Below, one piece after another: positions 1-8,776 of a stretch of DNA of 64,000 nt. The notes below the pieces were generated by a model. It worked only from the letters and a program-made list of their open reading frames with translations, was not told the origin of the DNA and did not search any database. A program made the position numbers and the translations under genes. Source of the DNA: Firmicutes bacterium UBA4845 (lineage in GTDB: Bacteria; Bacillota; Clostridia; Tissierellales; Sedimentibacteraceae); the NCBI GenBank assembly GCA_002399975.1, contig DHER01000101.1:1-64000 (forward strand), given 5' to 3'. Positions within the stretch are counted from its first letter, which is position 1, and each line of letters opens with the position of its first letter.

Positions 1-22
1 ATAACCTTTGCACTAAATAAAA

Positions 23-60
23 GAGAGGCAAATTCATAATTTCTATGATCTTCGCCTCTT
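23..60 (-). terminator. Terminator at the end of the pyl operon
   Basis: On the minus strand an AGAGGC/GCCTCT stem with a partly paired AT-rich interior is followed by CTTTTATTT. It lies about 55 bases past the stop of the last gene of the pyl/mtt operon and fits an intrinsic terminator. Confidence 0.7.
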
Positions 61-113
61 GTTTCCGGTTCTCACTTACCATGTTATTTATTTCGATGGT
101 CATTAATTTTAAA

Positions 114-797
114 TCACGCATAGGCATTAGGACATGTTTCTTTTTTATCACATATATCACAAGGTCTTATTGCTTTTTCGTCCTTCTCTGTTTGAATTCC
201 AATTACACCTGATATAGACTTTTTCGGATGCATCATATATTGGCTATTTATAGATACACCTATATCATCGGGTTTTAAAGTATCAAATATTGGCAGCTGC
301 AGTTCCATGGGAATTTCACCTTGACCGGGGCTAAATGCATAGGTTGTATAAAGCTGATACTCTTCTAAACCTTTAGCAATATTCTTTATATTCCATGTTT
401 GACCGCATTCGACAAATGCTGTTCCCCAGCTGTCTAAAAACATTTCCATCAGCATATTATCAATGGATCCTTCAATATTATCATATCCATATAAAGTGAT
501 GATCATAAAAGAAAGCTCTATTGATTTACTAAACATCTCAGCCATGGTTTTAGATCTTAGCGTTATTCCATTCTTTAATCTAATAGTATCATTTCCCATA
601 AAGTCTATTTCATAAGATTCATATAGAGCCTTCATTGTAAAATTTTTATATGCAATATCTTTCGACTCTTCAAATACCTTTTTAAATTTTGCAGGTATGT
701 CTTCTACATCTATGCTCATTATTTTACCGGCTAACTTTTCTATACCTTTGACCTCTTCTACAGGTATCTCTATTATCTTTCTTTTTAATATGCCCAT
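114..797 (-). CDS. MetH activation-domain-like protein (putative corrinoid reactivation)
   Basis: A 227-residue protein whose C-terminal half resembles the reactivation domain of B12-dependent methionine synthase. It has a SPGQGEIPMELQ segment, then an IGVSINSQYMMHPKKSISG segment matching the substrate/AdoMet-binding signature of that domain, and a cysteine-rich tail (CDICDKKETC) that could bind metal. The start is the ATG five bases after AAGGAG; an ATG 7 codons upstream lacks a ribosome site. It is the last gene of the Pyl/TMA operon. Corrinoid methyltransferase systems need a partner that rescues cob(II)alamin, and no RamA-type ferredoxin is seen here, so I infer this protein may do that job for MttC. 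The family call is fairly sure; the role is inference. Confidence 0.7.
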   Translation of the reverse strand: MGILKRKIIEIPVEEVKGIEKLAGKIMSIDVEDIPAKFKKVFEESKDIAYKNFTMKALYESYEIDFMGNDTIRLKNGITLRSKTMAEMFSKSIELSFMIITLYGYDNIEGSIDNMLMEMFLDSWGTAFVECGQTWNIKNIAKGLEEYQLYTTYAFSPGQGEIPMELQLPIFDTLKPDDIGVSINSQYMMHPKKSISGVIGIQTEKDEKAIRPCDICDKKETCPNAYA

Positions 798-880
798 TGT
801 GTCTCCTTTATATATCATTTATACTGTGAACACCTCAGCAGATTAGATAATAAAAATTAATAGCTTTAATATACTATATA

Positions 881-1177
881 CTATTTGAACCCTGTCTTAG
901 AATACTTATCGATCTTCCAGCCGGGGATTTTACATTTAGGGCAGGGCTTTTTATAATAGCTGTTGCGCAGCCATCTAAGGCTTCGGCAATTTTTAGAATC
1001 CCAAACTACAAAACTTATACCACAATGAGTTGTTACTACAGCTTTATTTCCTCGGCTTTCAATATTTTTTACGCCATGTAAAATACCGGATCTGGCAGGC
1101 CAAAGTTTGATTTTATAAATTAGTTGAAAAAGTCGTTGGTTTTTTTTCTCATATCGAGTAATAATTTTTTCATCCAT
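881..1177 (-). CDS. pylSn: Pyrrolysyl-tRNA synthetase N-terminal domain protein PylSn
   Basis: A 98-residue basic protein matching the free-standing N-terminal domain of pyrrolysyl-tRNA synthetase found in bacteria, where the archaeal single chain is split. It binds tRNA-Pyl and increases charging by PylSc. The family zinc ligands appear as THCG near the middle and CPKC near residue 80. It lies downstream of pylD, apart from pylSc, as is usual in bacterial pyl clusters. The stop is TAG; readthrough would add only Pyl-Tyr-Ile-Val-Tyr before TAA. Having the synthetase subunit itself end in amber may be chance or a small feedback; neither is shown. Confidence 0.9.
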   Translation of the reverse strand: MDEKIITRYEKKNQRLFQLIYKIKLWPARSGILHGVKNIESRGNKAVVTTHCGISFVVWDSKNCRSLRWLRNSYYKKPCPKCKIPGWKIDKYSKTGFK

Positions 1178-1264
1178 ACTGTACCCCCTTAGATTTTGTT
1201 ACTATTTTCAACAATCTGAAGCTTTAAGCATACTTCTAATATTTCTGAAACTGACTGTATAAAG

Positions 1265-2071
1265 CTAAACTTTTAAGACACCGCAAAGCATAGTAACTAC
1301 ACCAAGCTCCAACAAATTATGGATTACTAACTTGGATTTATTTATTGCAGATTCCTCTAAACCTAACGGAACACCCGGCGCTGAGCATATAGTATCATTT
1401 GTAATATTATCCTCAGAAATTGTATCCGTGCTATTAGTAGCCTCTAATATATATTTCCATGATGTATTTCCCAGATTTGATAAGACCTCTACCTTTTTAT
1501 TTTTAGTTTCAAGATCTTTTGCCTTTCCTATAGATTTGTCAAATACTTTTACTATAGCTTTTCTTTCTGTTAAATAATCTGCACCGGCCTGACCTACCGG
1601 CCCGGCACCTAAAACCAGCACTTCCATTCCCTCCATGGAACCGGCTGCTAATTCTAAAGCTACTGCAAATCCTCTGCCTGTTGCTTTTGAATTATCTGCA
1701 TATAGATGATCCTTCAGATTAAAGGCGCTAAAGGTATAATCATCAGCAGCAAATAAAATGTCTGCGCCTCTCTCGTATGCTTCCTGGAACCCTGCTATAT
1801 CTTTGTTATTAGTTACAAAACTTTTTACACCACAGCAATCTGTCAGAATTGAGCTTACATTTTTAGAAAAACCGGTTATCTCTCCTAATCCTGTAGTAAT
1901 TGGAACACAAGCTGCCTTTAATGTCTCTAATTCAGCTTTCCTTATGTCTATATTCATAGCATGGGCTCCAATATCTAAAAATGAACAGTTTATGTTTTGA
2001 AGTAAAAATCTCTCATTAGACTTATGATGTTCTCTTATAGACTGCATATTGTCTACGTTTAATCTGGTCAT
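1265..2071 (-). CDS. pylD: Pyrrolysine biosynthesis dehydrogenase PylD
   Basis: A 268-residue Rossmann-fold oxidoreductase. PylD oxidises 3-methylornithyl-N6-lysine and drives ring closure to pyrrolysine, the last biosynthetic step. The nucleotide-binding glycine motif is VLGAGPVGQAG near residue 155, and the C-terminal NLLELGVVTML region is typical of the family. The ribosome site GGAGAGG lies in the 12-base gap after pylC. The stop is TAG; readthrough would add 18 residues including Pyl. The start ATG is in the same frame as pylC, separated from it only by the pylC amber codon and four sense codons. Confidence 0.93.
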   Translation of the reverse strand: MTRLNVDNMQSIREHHKSNERFLLQNINCSFLDIGAHAMNIDIRKAELETLKAACVPITTGLGEITGFSKNVSSILTDCCGVKSFVTNNKDIAGFQEAYERGADILFAADDYTFSAFNLKDHLYADNSKATGRGFAVALELAAGSMEGMEVLVLGAGPVGQAGADYLTERKAIVKVFDKSIGKAKDLETKNKKVEVLSNLGNTSWKYILEATNSTDTISEDNITNDTICSAPGVPLGLEESAINKSKLVIHNLLELGVVTMLCGVLKV

Positions 2072-2083
2072 TACTACCCTCTC

Positions 2084-3199
2084 CTATTTTAAGTTTTTCT
2101 CAATTAACTCAATAGTTTCTGCAATTTTTTCTTCTGCTCCTTCTGGGCTGTCTGAGGTTACAATAAGCTCGGCTATATAACCATCATATATATTTCTATC
2201 ACTTATAAATGCCTCATCTGCTCCAAAATACTTTGTTTTATGTATTAATGGTCCTGCTTTTCCCATGACTTTTTCACCAATTCCGGTAAGAGTGCCTTCT
2301 TTCAACTCTACATGTTGTAATATGCTGTGCTGCCCTTTTCTTTGGTGAATTTTCTTAGGCTTCTCCATATACTCTACCATTTCTTTAACCATATTAATTC
2401 CGGTAGCATGATACACTGCAATAGGCGTTTGGCTCGGCATACGTGCATCTATTTCTAATGCATAAAGTTTCCCCTTATTTTCTATTACCTCTATATCAAA
2501 TATGCCATTTATTTGAAGGACTTGTGCTATTTTTTCTGTCAATGTATAAAATTCTTCCTCTATATCTTCACTGATTACGGCAGGAGCTGCTACCCTTTGG
2601 CAGTCGTACTGTTCATCAATGATAATCTGAGTAATTATTAACAGCTCGAAATTTTTCCCATCTCCTATTACCTCCAGTGAATAGGAAGGTCCTTCTAAAT
2701 ACTCTTGACAAATATATTTAGGATGATTTTTTATAAATTTTTTTGCCTCAACAGCTCTTTTAAAGACACGTACCCCATGGCTGCCGCTGCTATTATTTGG
2801 CTTGACTACTACCGGCAAATCATATGTCAGACAAGTTTCATAATCTCCAGGTATCGGGATATCGTTCTCCTTAAATAATTCATTAGATAGAGATTTAGAT
2901 GAAGAAATAAGAAAAGCTTCTATGTCAAATATGACCTTTTTATTTAAAAGAGACCCATAGTTTACAAGGGCTGCGAGGCAGGTTTCATCTTCCAATGCAG
3001 GTATAACTACATCTGCCTTTTTATAAATTATAGCCATAACCTTTTCATTAAACAAATTAACTTCATAAAAGTGATCACATAAATTTACTGCCGGAGCCAT
3101 GGGATTTTTATCTACTAAATATACTGTCCAGCCGGCTTTCTTAGCCAGATAGACCACTTCCGTTCCTTGTAATTTACCCCCTACTACTAAGACATTCAT
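2084..3199 (-). CDS. pylC: 3-methyl-D-ornithine:L-lysine ligase PylC
   Basis: A 371-residue ATP-grasp ligase that joins 3-methyl-D-ornithine to the epsilon amine of lysine in pyrrolysine synthesis. It has an N-terminal Rossmann-like start (VLVVGGKLQGTEV), the ATP-grasp stretch VVVKPNNSSGSHGVRV and the metal-site region ALEIDARMPSQTP. It overlaps the end of pylB by ATGA, showing translational coupling. The gene ends in TAG, and no other stop intervenes before the in-frame pylD ATG four codons later. In an organism decoding UAG as pyrrolysine this could produce some PylC-PylD fusion; that is inference. Confidence 0.94.
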   Translation of the reverse strand: MNVLVVGGKLQGTEVVYLAKKAGWTVYLVDKNPMAPAVNLCDHFYEVNLFNEKVMAIIYKKADVVIPALEDETCLAALVNYGSLLNKKVIFDIEAFLISSSKSLSNELFKENDIPIPGDYETCLTYDLPVVVKPNNSSGSHGVRVFKRAVEAKKFIKNHPKYICQEYLEGPSYSLEVIGDGKNFELLIITQIIIDEQYDCQRVAAPAVISEDIEEEFYTLTEKIAQVLQINGIFDIEVIENKGKLYALEIDARMPSQTPIAVYHATGINMVKEMVEYMEKPKKIHQRKGQHSILQHVELKEGTLTGIGEKVMGKAGPLIHKTKYFGADEAFISDRNIYDGYIAELIVTSDSPEGAEEKIAETIELIEKNLK

Positions 3200-4248
3200 A
3201 CCATCACCGTACTTTGATTTTTGAGTATATATTTTTGATACTTTTCATGAGACCCCAGCTCTAATCCACACTCCCTTATTATAGGTATTATTTGATTTAG
3301 GGAGCGGCTTCCATTATCTATGTCCAATTCGCTCTGTGATACTCCGGCTAAGCCTTCTTCCGGCGGTATTAAGGAAGTGATTACATTAGCTCCTGCATTA
3401 AGGCGCTTCTTTAATCCTCCCAGCCCCTCTACATCCAATGATGCCGGTATTAATTTATCAGGATAAGACAATCTCATAGCAGCTATCATGAGTAATTCTT
3501 TATTGCTATTGGATTTTTTCATGTTTTCCAAAGGAGTTCCCTTTTGCGGTACGAATGTCATTGTTCGTATTTGAGACGGTTCTACTTCTCCCATATGAAA
3601 AATCCCTTCTGCCTGCTGTTCTATAGTGTCGCCAAAACCTGTCATTAGACCTTCTTCTACTAAATAGCCTAAATTCTTTGCCTGTAACTTTAATTCCATG
3701 CGAGTATCATAGTCCTGTTCATATCGCATTTGACTAAATAGATTCCGATCATAAGTTTCCTGATATAATGCATACCATACACCCCCTGCATCTTTTAGAG
3801 AAGCCAATGTGACAGGATCTACCACACCCGGTGAAATCATAATCGGGAGTTTAGTTTTTTCATGGACTTCCCTGACTATTTCTTCTAATTCTTCTGGATG
3901 TTCTTTAAAGTAAGGGTCTTCTCCCATAGTCAAATCAATTAGGTGAACACCTGATTTTGCTAATTTACAAGCTAAATCTACAACATCTGATTTAGTCTTT
4001 CTATAGCGAGGTGCCGCTTTATTTCCTTGCCGATAATAACAAAAATAGCATTTATTTTTGCAATAGGTAGTAAAATATACAAATCCATAAGCATAAGCAG
4101 TATTGTCAAAATATCTATTCCTCAGTAATCTTGCCAATTCAAAAATTTGATACTCTTCTTCGGGACTGGCCATTAATATTTGTTTAATATCACCTATGCT
4201 TAACGTCTCCCCATTATATGCTTTTGCTAAAACATCTTTTAATGTCAT
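3196..4248 (-). CDS. pylB: Methylornithine synthase PylB (radical SAM)
   Basis: A 350-residue radical SAM mutase that converts L-lysine to 3-methyl-D-ornithine, the first step of pyrrolysine synthesis. The iron-sulfur motif CKNKCYFC (C-x3-C-x2-C) lies near residue 63, followed by the TIM-barrel motifs DLTMGEDP and GLMTGFGDT. Size and order (B, C, D) match known pyl clusters. It starts 14 bases after pylSc and overlaps pylC by four bases. Biotin synthase and HydE are related, but the cluster context settles the identity. Confidence 0.95.
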   Translation of the reverse strand: MTLKDVLAKAYNGETLSIGDIKQILMASPEEEYQIFELARLLRNRYFDNTAYAYGFVYFTTYCKNKCYFCYYRQGNKAAPRYRKTKSDVVDLACKLAKSGVHLIDLTMGEDPYFKEHPEELEEIVREVHEKTKLPIMISPGVVDPVTLASLKDAGGVWYALYQETYDRNLFSQMRYEQDYDTRMELKLQAKNLGYLVEEGLMTGFGDTIEQQAEGIFHMGEVEPSQIRTMTFVPQKGTPLENMKKSNSNKELLMIAAMRLSYPDKLIPASLDVEGLGGLKKRLNAGANVITSLIPPEEGLAGVSQSELDIDNGSRSLNQIIPIIRECGLELGSHEKYQKYILKNQSTVMV

Positions 4249-4261
4249 CTTAACTACCTCC

Positions 4262-5092
4262 TTATTTAATATTTATCCTGATACCATCCAAGTAACTTAC
4301 GCTTCTGCTTGCCGGATGGATTGAAGAATATTCGTCTCGAAGCATCAGAAGACGTTCTAAACCAAAGCCTATACCTACCCATGAATCATCTATACCCCAG
4401 GCATCATCTAAGTAATGTGGACCCATTGAGCTTGATGCTATCTCTGTATCCTTGTAAATTATATCTACTGTAGATCCATATACTACAGACTCTTCTATTT
4501 TAAAAGAATAATCCTCTATATCCGCCTGTTCTAATATCCAGCCGGCTATCTCTTTAATACGCTCTGTCCTATTTTCAAGAGGAGTTCCCCATTCTACAAA
4601 ATTGAGCATAGTAAATTCATTTAGATGTATATTCCCCTGGGATTCCTTGCGAAAGCAGGATCCAATTTCAAAAATACCCAGCGGTTTTTCATATATGTTT
4701 AATAAATTTCTGGAAATTTCATAAAGATTTGGCGCCAGCATAGGCCTGAGACATTTGTTTTCTTCCAGCCAAAAGACTTGTTCTGATAATTTATGATCTT
4801 TATTGATACTCATCTTCTCAAGAGAATTCTTGCTGATAATAGTAGGCGTTGTAACTTGAATAAATCCTTTTTCCCTAAGGCAGGATCCCAGTGATTCCTG
4901 AAGCCTTATTAAAGGAGGCTGCTTTGAAGAAGTTCGAAATGATTTTAACATTTTACGATTAAACTTGAGCTGTGAATTCTCTAATCTTTTAAATGCTTCA
5001 TCTCTTGTCTTTGTAGAGGTGTAATCAGTTAAGGGATCTGATGAAACTCCTAATTCATTTAATCTGCGCAATTGGCCTTCAGTCATTTTCAT
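4262..5092 (-). CDS. pylS: Pyrrolysyl-tRNA synthetase catalytic subunit PylSc
   Basis: A 276-residue class II aminoacyl-tRNA synthetase core that charges tRNA-Pyl with pyrrolysine. Motif 2 appears as FEIGSCFRKES and motif 3 as GIGFGLERLL. Compared with the Methanosarcina enzyme, the pocket tyrosine in APNLY, the gating tyrosine in VYGS, the asparagine in TMLNF and the tryptophan in DSWVG are kept. The residue after LNF is Val where archaea have Cys, and a pocket Leu looks like Ser. I chose the ATG after GGAGG with an 8-base gap; an ATG 5 codons upstream has no ribosome site. tRNA-Pyl lies just upstream. Confidence 0.95.
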   Translation of the reverse strand: MKMTEGQLRRLNELGVSSDPLTDYTSTKTRDEAFKRLENSQLKFNRKMLKSFRTSSKQPPLIRLQESLGSCLREKGFIQVTTPTIISKNSLEKMSINKDHKLSEQVFWLEENKCLRPMLAPNLYEISRNLLNIYEKPLGIFEIGSCFRKESQGNIHLNEFTMLNFVEWGTPLENRTERIKEIAGWILEQADIEDYSFKIEESVVYGSTVDIIYKDTEIASSSMGPHYLDDAWGIDDSWVGIGFGLERLLMLRDEYSSIHPASRSVSYLDGIRINIK

Positions 5093-5121
5093 GCTAAATA
5101 CCTCCAATATTTCCTATAAAT

Positions 5122-5193
5122 TGGCGGAGAGTCCGGGGGTTGCACCCGGCTGTACGGAGTTAGAGTCCGCATAATCACTCCGATTCACCCTCC
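5122..5193 (-). tRNA. pylT: tRNA-Pyl (CUA anticodon)
   Basis: A 72-base tRNA on the minus strand including the encoded CCA end. It shows all tRNA-Pyl hallmarks: a 7-bp acceptor stem with one G-U pair, a single base before the D stem, a 5-base D loop without the usual GG, a 6-bp anticodon stem, a 3-base variable loop and anticodon CTA (complement of bases 5161-5163). It sits between the methyltransferase gene and pylSc, so it is probably processed from the operon transcript. This tRNA reads UAG as pyrrolysine. Confidence 0.97.
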
Positions 5194-5232
5194 AGATTAA
5201 TTTGTATATGGATTCGGTTATCGGGCGGGCGC

Positions 5233-5251
5233 GGGAAAGCGCCGCTTTCCC
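5233..5251 (-). other. GC-rich hairpin before tRNA-Pyl
   Basis: GGGAAAGC and GCTTTCCC form a perfect 8-bp stem with a 3-base loop, 3 bases past the methyltransferase stop. On the transcribed (minus) strand no U tract follows, so it is more likely an RNA stability or processing element than a terminator. Confidence 0.5.
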
Positions 5252-5254
5252 TTT

Positions 5255-6046
5255 TTAACTGCTTTTTGCCCTTTGACGTTTTATATAATTCATGCAGAAC
5301 TTATCTAATCCCAAACAGGCTTCGGAACTGACTATCAGATCCATCATACGTTCATTGAGCGGGTCTACAATAGCCGAGTTCATACCTTTTACCATACACA
5401 TAACCATAAATGCCTGATTTATCTGTGACCTGTTCGGCAATCCAAAAGAAATATTACTTAGTCCTGAAGTAATGTTAACATTTGGATATTCTTTTCTTAA
5501 GGCTTCTATAGAATCCAATATTTCATTCCCAAAATTAATATCCACACTAAGGGGTTTTACTAACGGGTCGAAGAATATATCCTCTTCTTTGATACCTGCA
5601 TCTAGTAAACCATCTGCTAATTTTTTAGCTACATTTATACGCTGCTCCGCCGTTTTCGGCATTCCGGTTTCGTCCATACATAGAGCGATAATACGTGTAT
5701 TGTTTTTAACTATAATCGGCAAAAGCTCATCATAACGTTCTTTTTCCATAGTAATAGAGTTTACCAATGCCTGACCTTTATGGATTTTCAAAGCTGCATC
5801 AATCGCTTTAGGATTTGGGCTGTCTATACATAAGGGCACATTTACAACTTCCTGCACTATTTTTACTAACCAGCACAGCTTCTCTATCTCGTCGTGTAAC
5901 CGCATACCTGCATTAACATCTATATAATCAGCACCTGCCGCTTCTTGTTTTTTTGCAATGTCTTGTATATAAGCTACATCCTCATCTTCAATAGCCTTTT
6001 TTATATCTTTTCTAGTGGAATTAATTAATTCACCTATAATTATCAA
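5255..6046 (-). CDS. Methyltetrahydrofolate:corrinoid methyltransferase (MtgA/MtvA type)
   Basis: A 263-residue TIM-barrel protein of the pterin-binding (DHPS-like) family. These enzymes move a methyl group between a methyl-corrinoid protein and tetrahydrofolate. Family segments include GELINSTRKDI at the N-terminus, AGADYIDVNAG, PLCIDSPNPKAI, FDPLVKPL and TSGLSNISFGLP. The start is TTG, seven bases after GGAGG. It lies directly downstream of the corrinoid protein and MttB, so it most likely closes the TMA demethylation cycle by making methyl-THF for the Wood-Ljungdahl methyl branch. Bacteria lack the CoM-specific MtbA of methanogens, and this is the expected replacement. Confidence 0.88.
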   Translation of the reverse strand: MIIIGELINSTRKDIKKAIEDEDVAYIQDIAKKQEAAGADYIDVNAGMRLHDEIEKLCWLVKIVQEVVNVPLCIDSPNPKAIDAALKIHKGQALVNSITMEKERYDELLPIIVKNNTRIIALCMDETGMPKTAEQRINVAKKLADGLLDAGIKEEDIFFDPLVKPLSVDINFGNEILDSIEALRKEYPNVNITSGLSNISFGLPNRSQINQAFMVMCMVKGMNSAIVDPLNERMMDLIVSSEACLGLDKFCMNYIKRQRAKSS

Positions 6047-6245
6047 TGCCTTACCTCCCCACTTAATTTATTCCGCATTAACAGACATTAAGATTTCCAA
6101 TCCCAATTCAGAGATTTATTGCCTGTAAATACACGATTGGCTCAACTGTTATTTAGCGGGGGATGAGAAAAACCCCCCCACTGAATAAAATTTCGCTTTA
6201 TGCGAAGAAAGTCTTTAACAGCCTTTCTTCTTGTTCACCTGCTTA

Positions 6246-6878
6246 TTATGCCAATAATCTATCTGCAAGCTGTGTTGCTGAACCGGCATCCGGAGAATAG
6301 CCGTCTGCCCCTATTTCTTCACTAAATTCTTCTGTAACCGGAGCCCCACCGATAATAACTTTAACTTTATCTCGTAAACCTGCTCCTTTAAGTGTATCAA
6401 TTACCGTTTTCATCTCCGGCATTGTGGTCGTAAGAAGAGCAGACAGTCCAACAATTTGCGCATTGTGCTCTTTAACAGCTTCTACAAATTTTTCGGCCGG
6501 CACATCAAAACCTATATCTACAACATTGTATCCATTACTATCAAACATTATTGCCACTAACTTTTTACCGATATCGTGCAGATCGCCTTTTACTGTACCC
6601 AGGACAATAGTGCCTTTATTTGTAATATCCCCTTCTTTAATTAAAGGCTGCACTACCTCAACACCTGCCGCCATAGCCTGGGCTGACATCAATACTTCCG
6701 GAACGAACATTTCTTCTGCTTTAAAACGAGAGCCAACTACATTCATACCTGCTATTAAGCCGTTATTAATAATAGATATAGGATCTTCTTTCATATCTAT
6801 TGCCATATTAACATCTTTTACAACTTGTTCGTCGTCTCCCTTAATGACACTATTTTTGACATACTCTAATACTGACAT
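6246..6878 (-). CDS. mttC: Trimethylamine corrinoid protein (MttC-like)
   Basis: A 210-residue corrinoid protein with an N-terminal helical cap (about residues 1-85) and a C-terminal B12-binding domain. The cobalt-ligating histidine is in the motif KGDLHDIGKK near residue 104; the later VGLSALLTTTMPEM and IIGGAPV segments line the corrinoid tail pocket. It accepts the methyl group from trimethylamine on MttB and delivers it to the methyltransferase downstream. The ribosome site GGAGG is well placed. The substrate assignment comes from its position between mttB and the THF methyltransferase; the sequence alone would not separate MttC from MtbC or MtmC. Confidence 0.88.
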   Translation of the reverse strand: MSVLEYVKNSVIKGDDEQVVKDVNMAIDMKEDPISIINNGLIAGMNVVGSRFKAEEMFVPEVLMSAQAMAAGVEVVQPLIKEGDITNKGTIVLGTVKGDLHDIGKKLVAIMFDSNGYNVVDIGFDVPAEKFVEAVKEHNAQIVGLSALLTTTMPEMKTVIDTLKGAGLRDKVKVIIGGAPVTEEFSEEIGADGYSPDAGSATQLADRLLA

Positions 6879-7130
6879 TTAACTACCTCCCTTTCTGGTT
6901 CTGACGATCAGTAATCGCCCTGCAATCTCATATCCTTATACTGGTGATTTATGGGCAGGCATGTAAACCTGCCACTTCATTTCCGACAATTAACCATAGA
7001 TTTTAGCAATTGGTAATTTCCCGTACCGATTTATCTATAAATTTTTATCTTTACTTTTTTTGATCAGATGCACCTACACCAAATCTTAAATTTCAAGATT
7101 CAAATTTTTTGAAGAAACCATGAGTCCTTA

Positions 7131-7168
7131 AAGGCCGTAATAAATTTTAGGGTGTTTATTATGGCCTT
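7131..7168 (-). other. Intergenic hairpin after mttB
   Basis: Two 14-base arms (AAGGCCGTAATAAA type) form a stem with one mismatch, 4 bases past the mttB stop. No U tract follows, so it probably stabilises the mttB mRNA end or sets relative expression of mttB and mttC rather than stopping transcription. Confidence 0.45.
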
Positions 7169-7172
7169 GGAA

Positions 7173-8636
7173 TTACTTTCCTACACTATCTATAATGGAT
7201 TTGATTTTGTCCAGTACATCTTTATCAATAGTCATAGGTTTGTGTTCATTAATGATCTCTTTTGCGATTTTGTTTAATTTATCATTAACTGATACACTTC
7301 CTGCCTCTTCCCACTTACTTCTCATATGTCTATCAAAGAGCTTCGCCCTGGATTGCTCTGATTTCATATAATTGACAGTATGCCTTTCACCTAAGAAAGT
7401 ACCTGCAGGACCTACCTTGTTGATAACGTCCACGGCCAGCGTTTCATCAGATACCCTTACTCCTCTGAGGGTTCTATTTATATTTCCGGCAATTTCGTTA
7501 TCTAAAATTAATTGTTCGTAGCTGAATGTCATCCCTAAATCTAACATCCCTAAGCCATATATTAAGTTAACCCCAGCCATAGCCGGTAGTAAACCAGTTA
7601 AAGTTGTCTCTGAAGCTGATTGACTATCTACTACCTTGCTGTCAGCCTAGCCACCGGCAGTATAACTTGGCAGATTGTAAAACTGGGCCAGGCAGGCAAC
7701 ACACGCACTTATCATGCCAAGTTCCGGTGAGCCTACTGAAGCTGTTCCCGTTTTCATATCAAATGTAGCTGTAGAACTTCCATAGATAACCGGTGCTCCC
7801 TTATTTACGAGTTGAGTTAAGACTATCCCGGCTAACACTTCCGCATTATGAACTACTAAGGTACCGTCTATAGTAATTGGAGCTGTACCACCTGATAATG
7901 CCATGGAGAGAATGTTGATAGGCACTTCAGCTTTAGCAAATTCCATAATAATGTCACAACCTTCTTTGGATATTTGCAGCGGACTGGTGGGGCATATTAG
8001 AGCTGATATAATAGGTCGCTTTTTAAGTTCATCCATGCCTCCGGCTATTGCAGCACCCATTTCTATAAATTTTTTAGCACTTTTGCCGGATTGTAAATCA
8101 ATGTGATGGCAGTGTTTAGATGTATTAGTTAAAAATGCCTCTGCTGCTATTAAGTCTTCTTTTTCTTTGGGTGTATCTCTTGCAACTACTGCCTGTGAAT
8201 AAACATCAACATTATCCAGATAATCCACTAAAAGTGCCGTATCTCGTACGTCTTGAGTAGTAGTACCTCTCAGGATGCCTGTGTTTACATCATATATCTT
8301 TATGCCTGATCCAAAATTCGTCCAGGATACGCGGTTTGTTTCTAATACTCTGTCATGCTTAGGATCTCGTCCTGCTAATAAAACAGAACTTGGTGCAGAT
8401 CGTATACATTCCTCTAAAACATACTGAGGAATCCGTACTATCTTTTCTGAACGGTCTACTTTACATCCCCCGTCAGAAAAGACATTTAGTGCTTCATCGT
8501 TGTAAATTTTTACCCCTGCTTCATTAAGTACTCTTAGTGTAGCCAAATGTATTTGTGCTAATTCTTCCCTTGTGAACATGTCTACACTTAAGCCTTCTTT
8601 TTGCCTGTAAGATACTCTTTGTTTCAACTTAGCCAT
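7173..8636 (-). CDS. mttB: Trimethylamine:corrinoid methyltransferase MttB with in-frame pyrrolysine codon
   Basis: One gene read through an in-frame TAG at 7647-7649, giving 487 residues with pyrrolysine at position 330. The upstream part ends LPSYTAGG and the downstream part begins ADSKVVDSQSASE, which is the family context of the pyrrolysine in MttB (GG-Pyl-x-DSK). Both halves stay in one frame with no other stop, and homology continues beyond the amber (GLLPAMAGVNLIYGLGM). MttB transfers a methyl group from trimethylamine to the corrinoid protein, leaving dimethylamine. The start is the ATG after GGAGG; an ATG 5 codons upstream lacks a site. Non-Pyl MttB homologs such as MtgB lack this residue, so TMA is the likely substrate. 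Confidence 0.95.
7647..7649 (-). other. Amber codon decoded as pyrrolysine in mttB
   Basis: TAG on the minus strand, followed by GCT GAC AGC AAG. It sits at the conserved pyrrolysine position of MttB, and the operon carries all pyl genes and tRNA-Pyl. No strong hairpin was recognised right after it, in keeping with tRNA competition rather than an obligate insertion element. Confidence 0.93.
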
Positions 8637-8776
8637 AAACAGAACCTCCATTTTCTATTCCTCTTCTAAACCTGTTGCCTTCCATACCAGAACCTGATTC
8701 CTTCTTTATCTCCTTATAGCCATCACCTCTCATCCGTTTTTTATCATTTATTCCAGCTCCCCCTTTTGTCAATATC

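Noticed and set aside
7173..7580. A separate 135-residue gene downstream of mttB
   Set aside because: It is in the same frame as the upstream part, the only interruption is TAG at the known pyrrolysine site, and homology to MttB runs through both parts.
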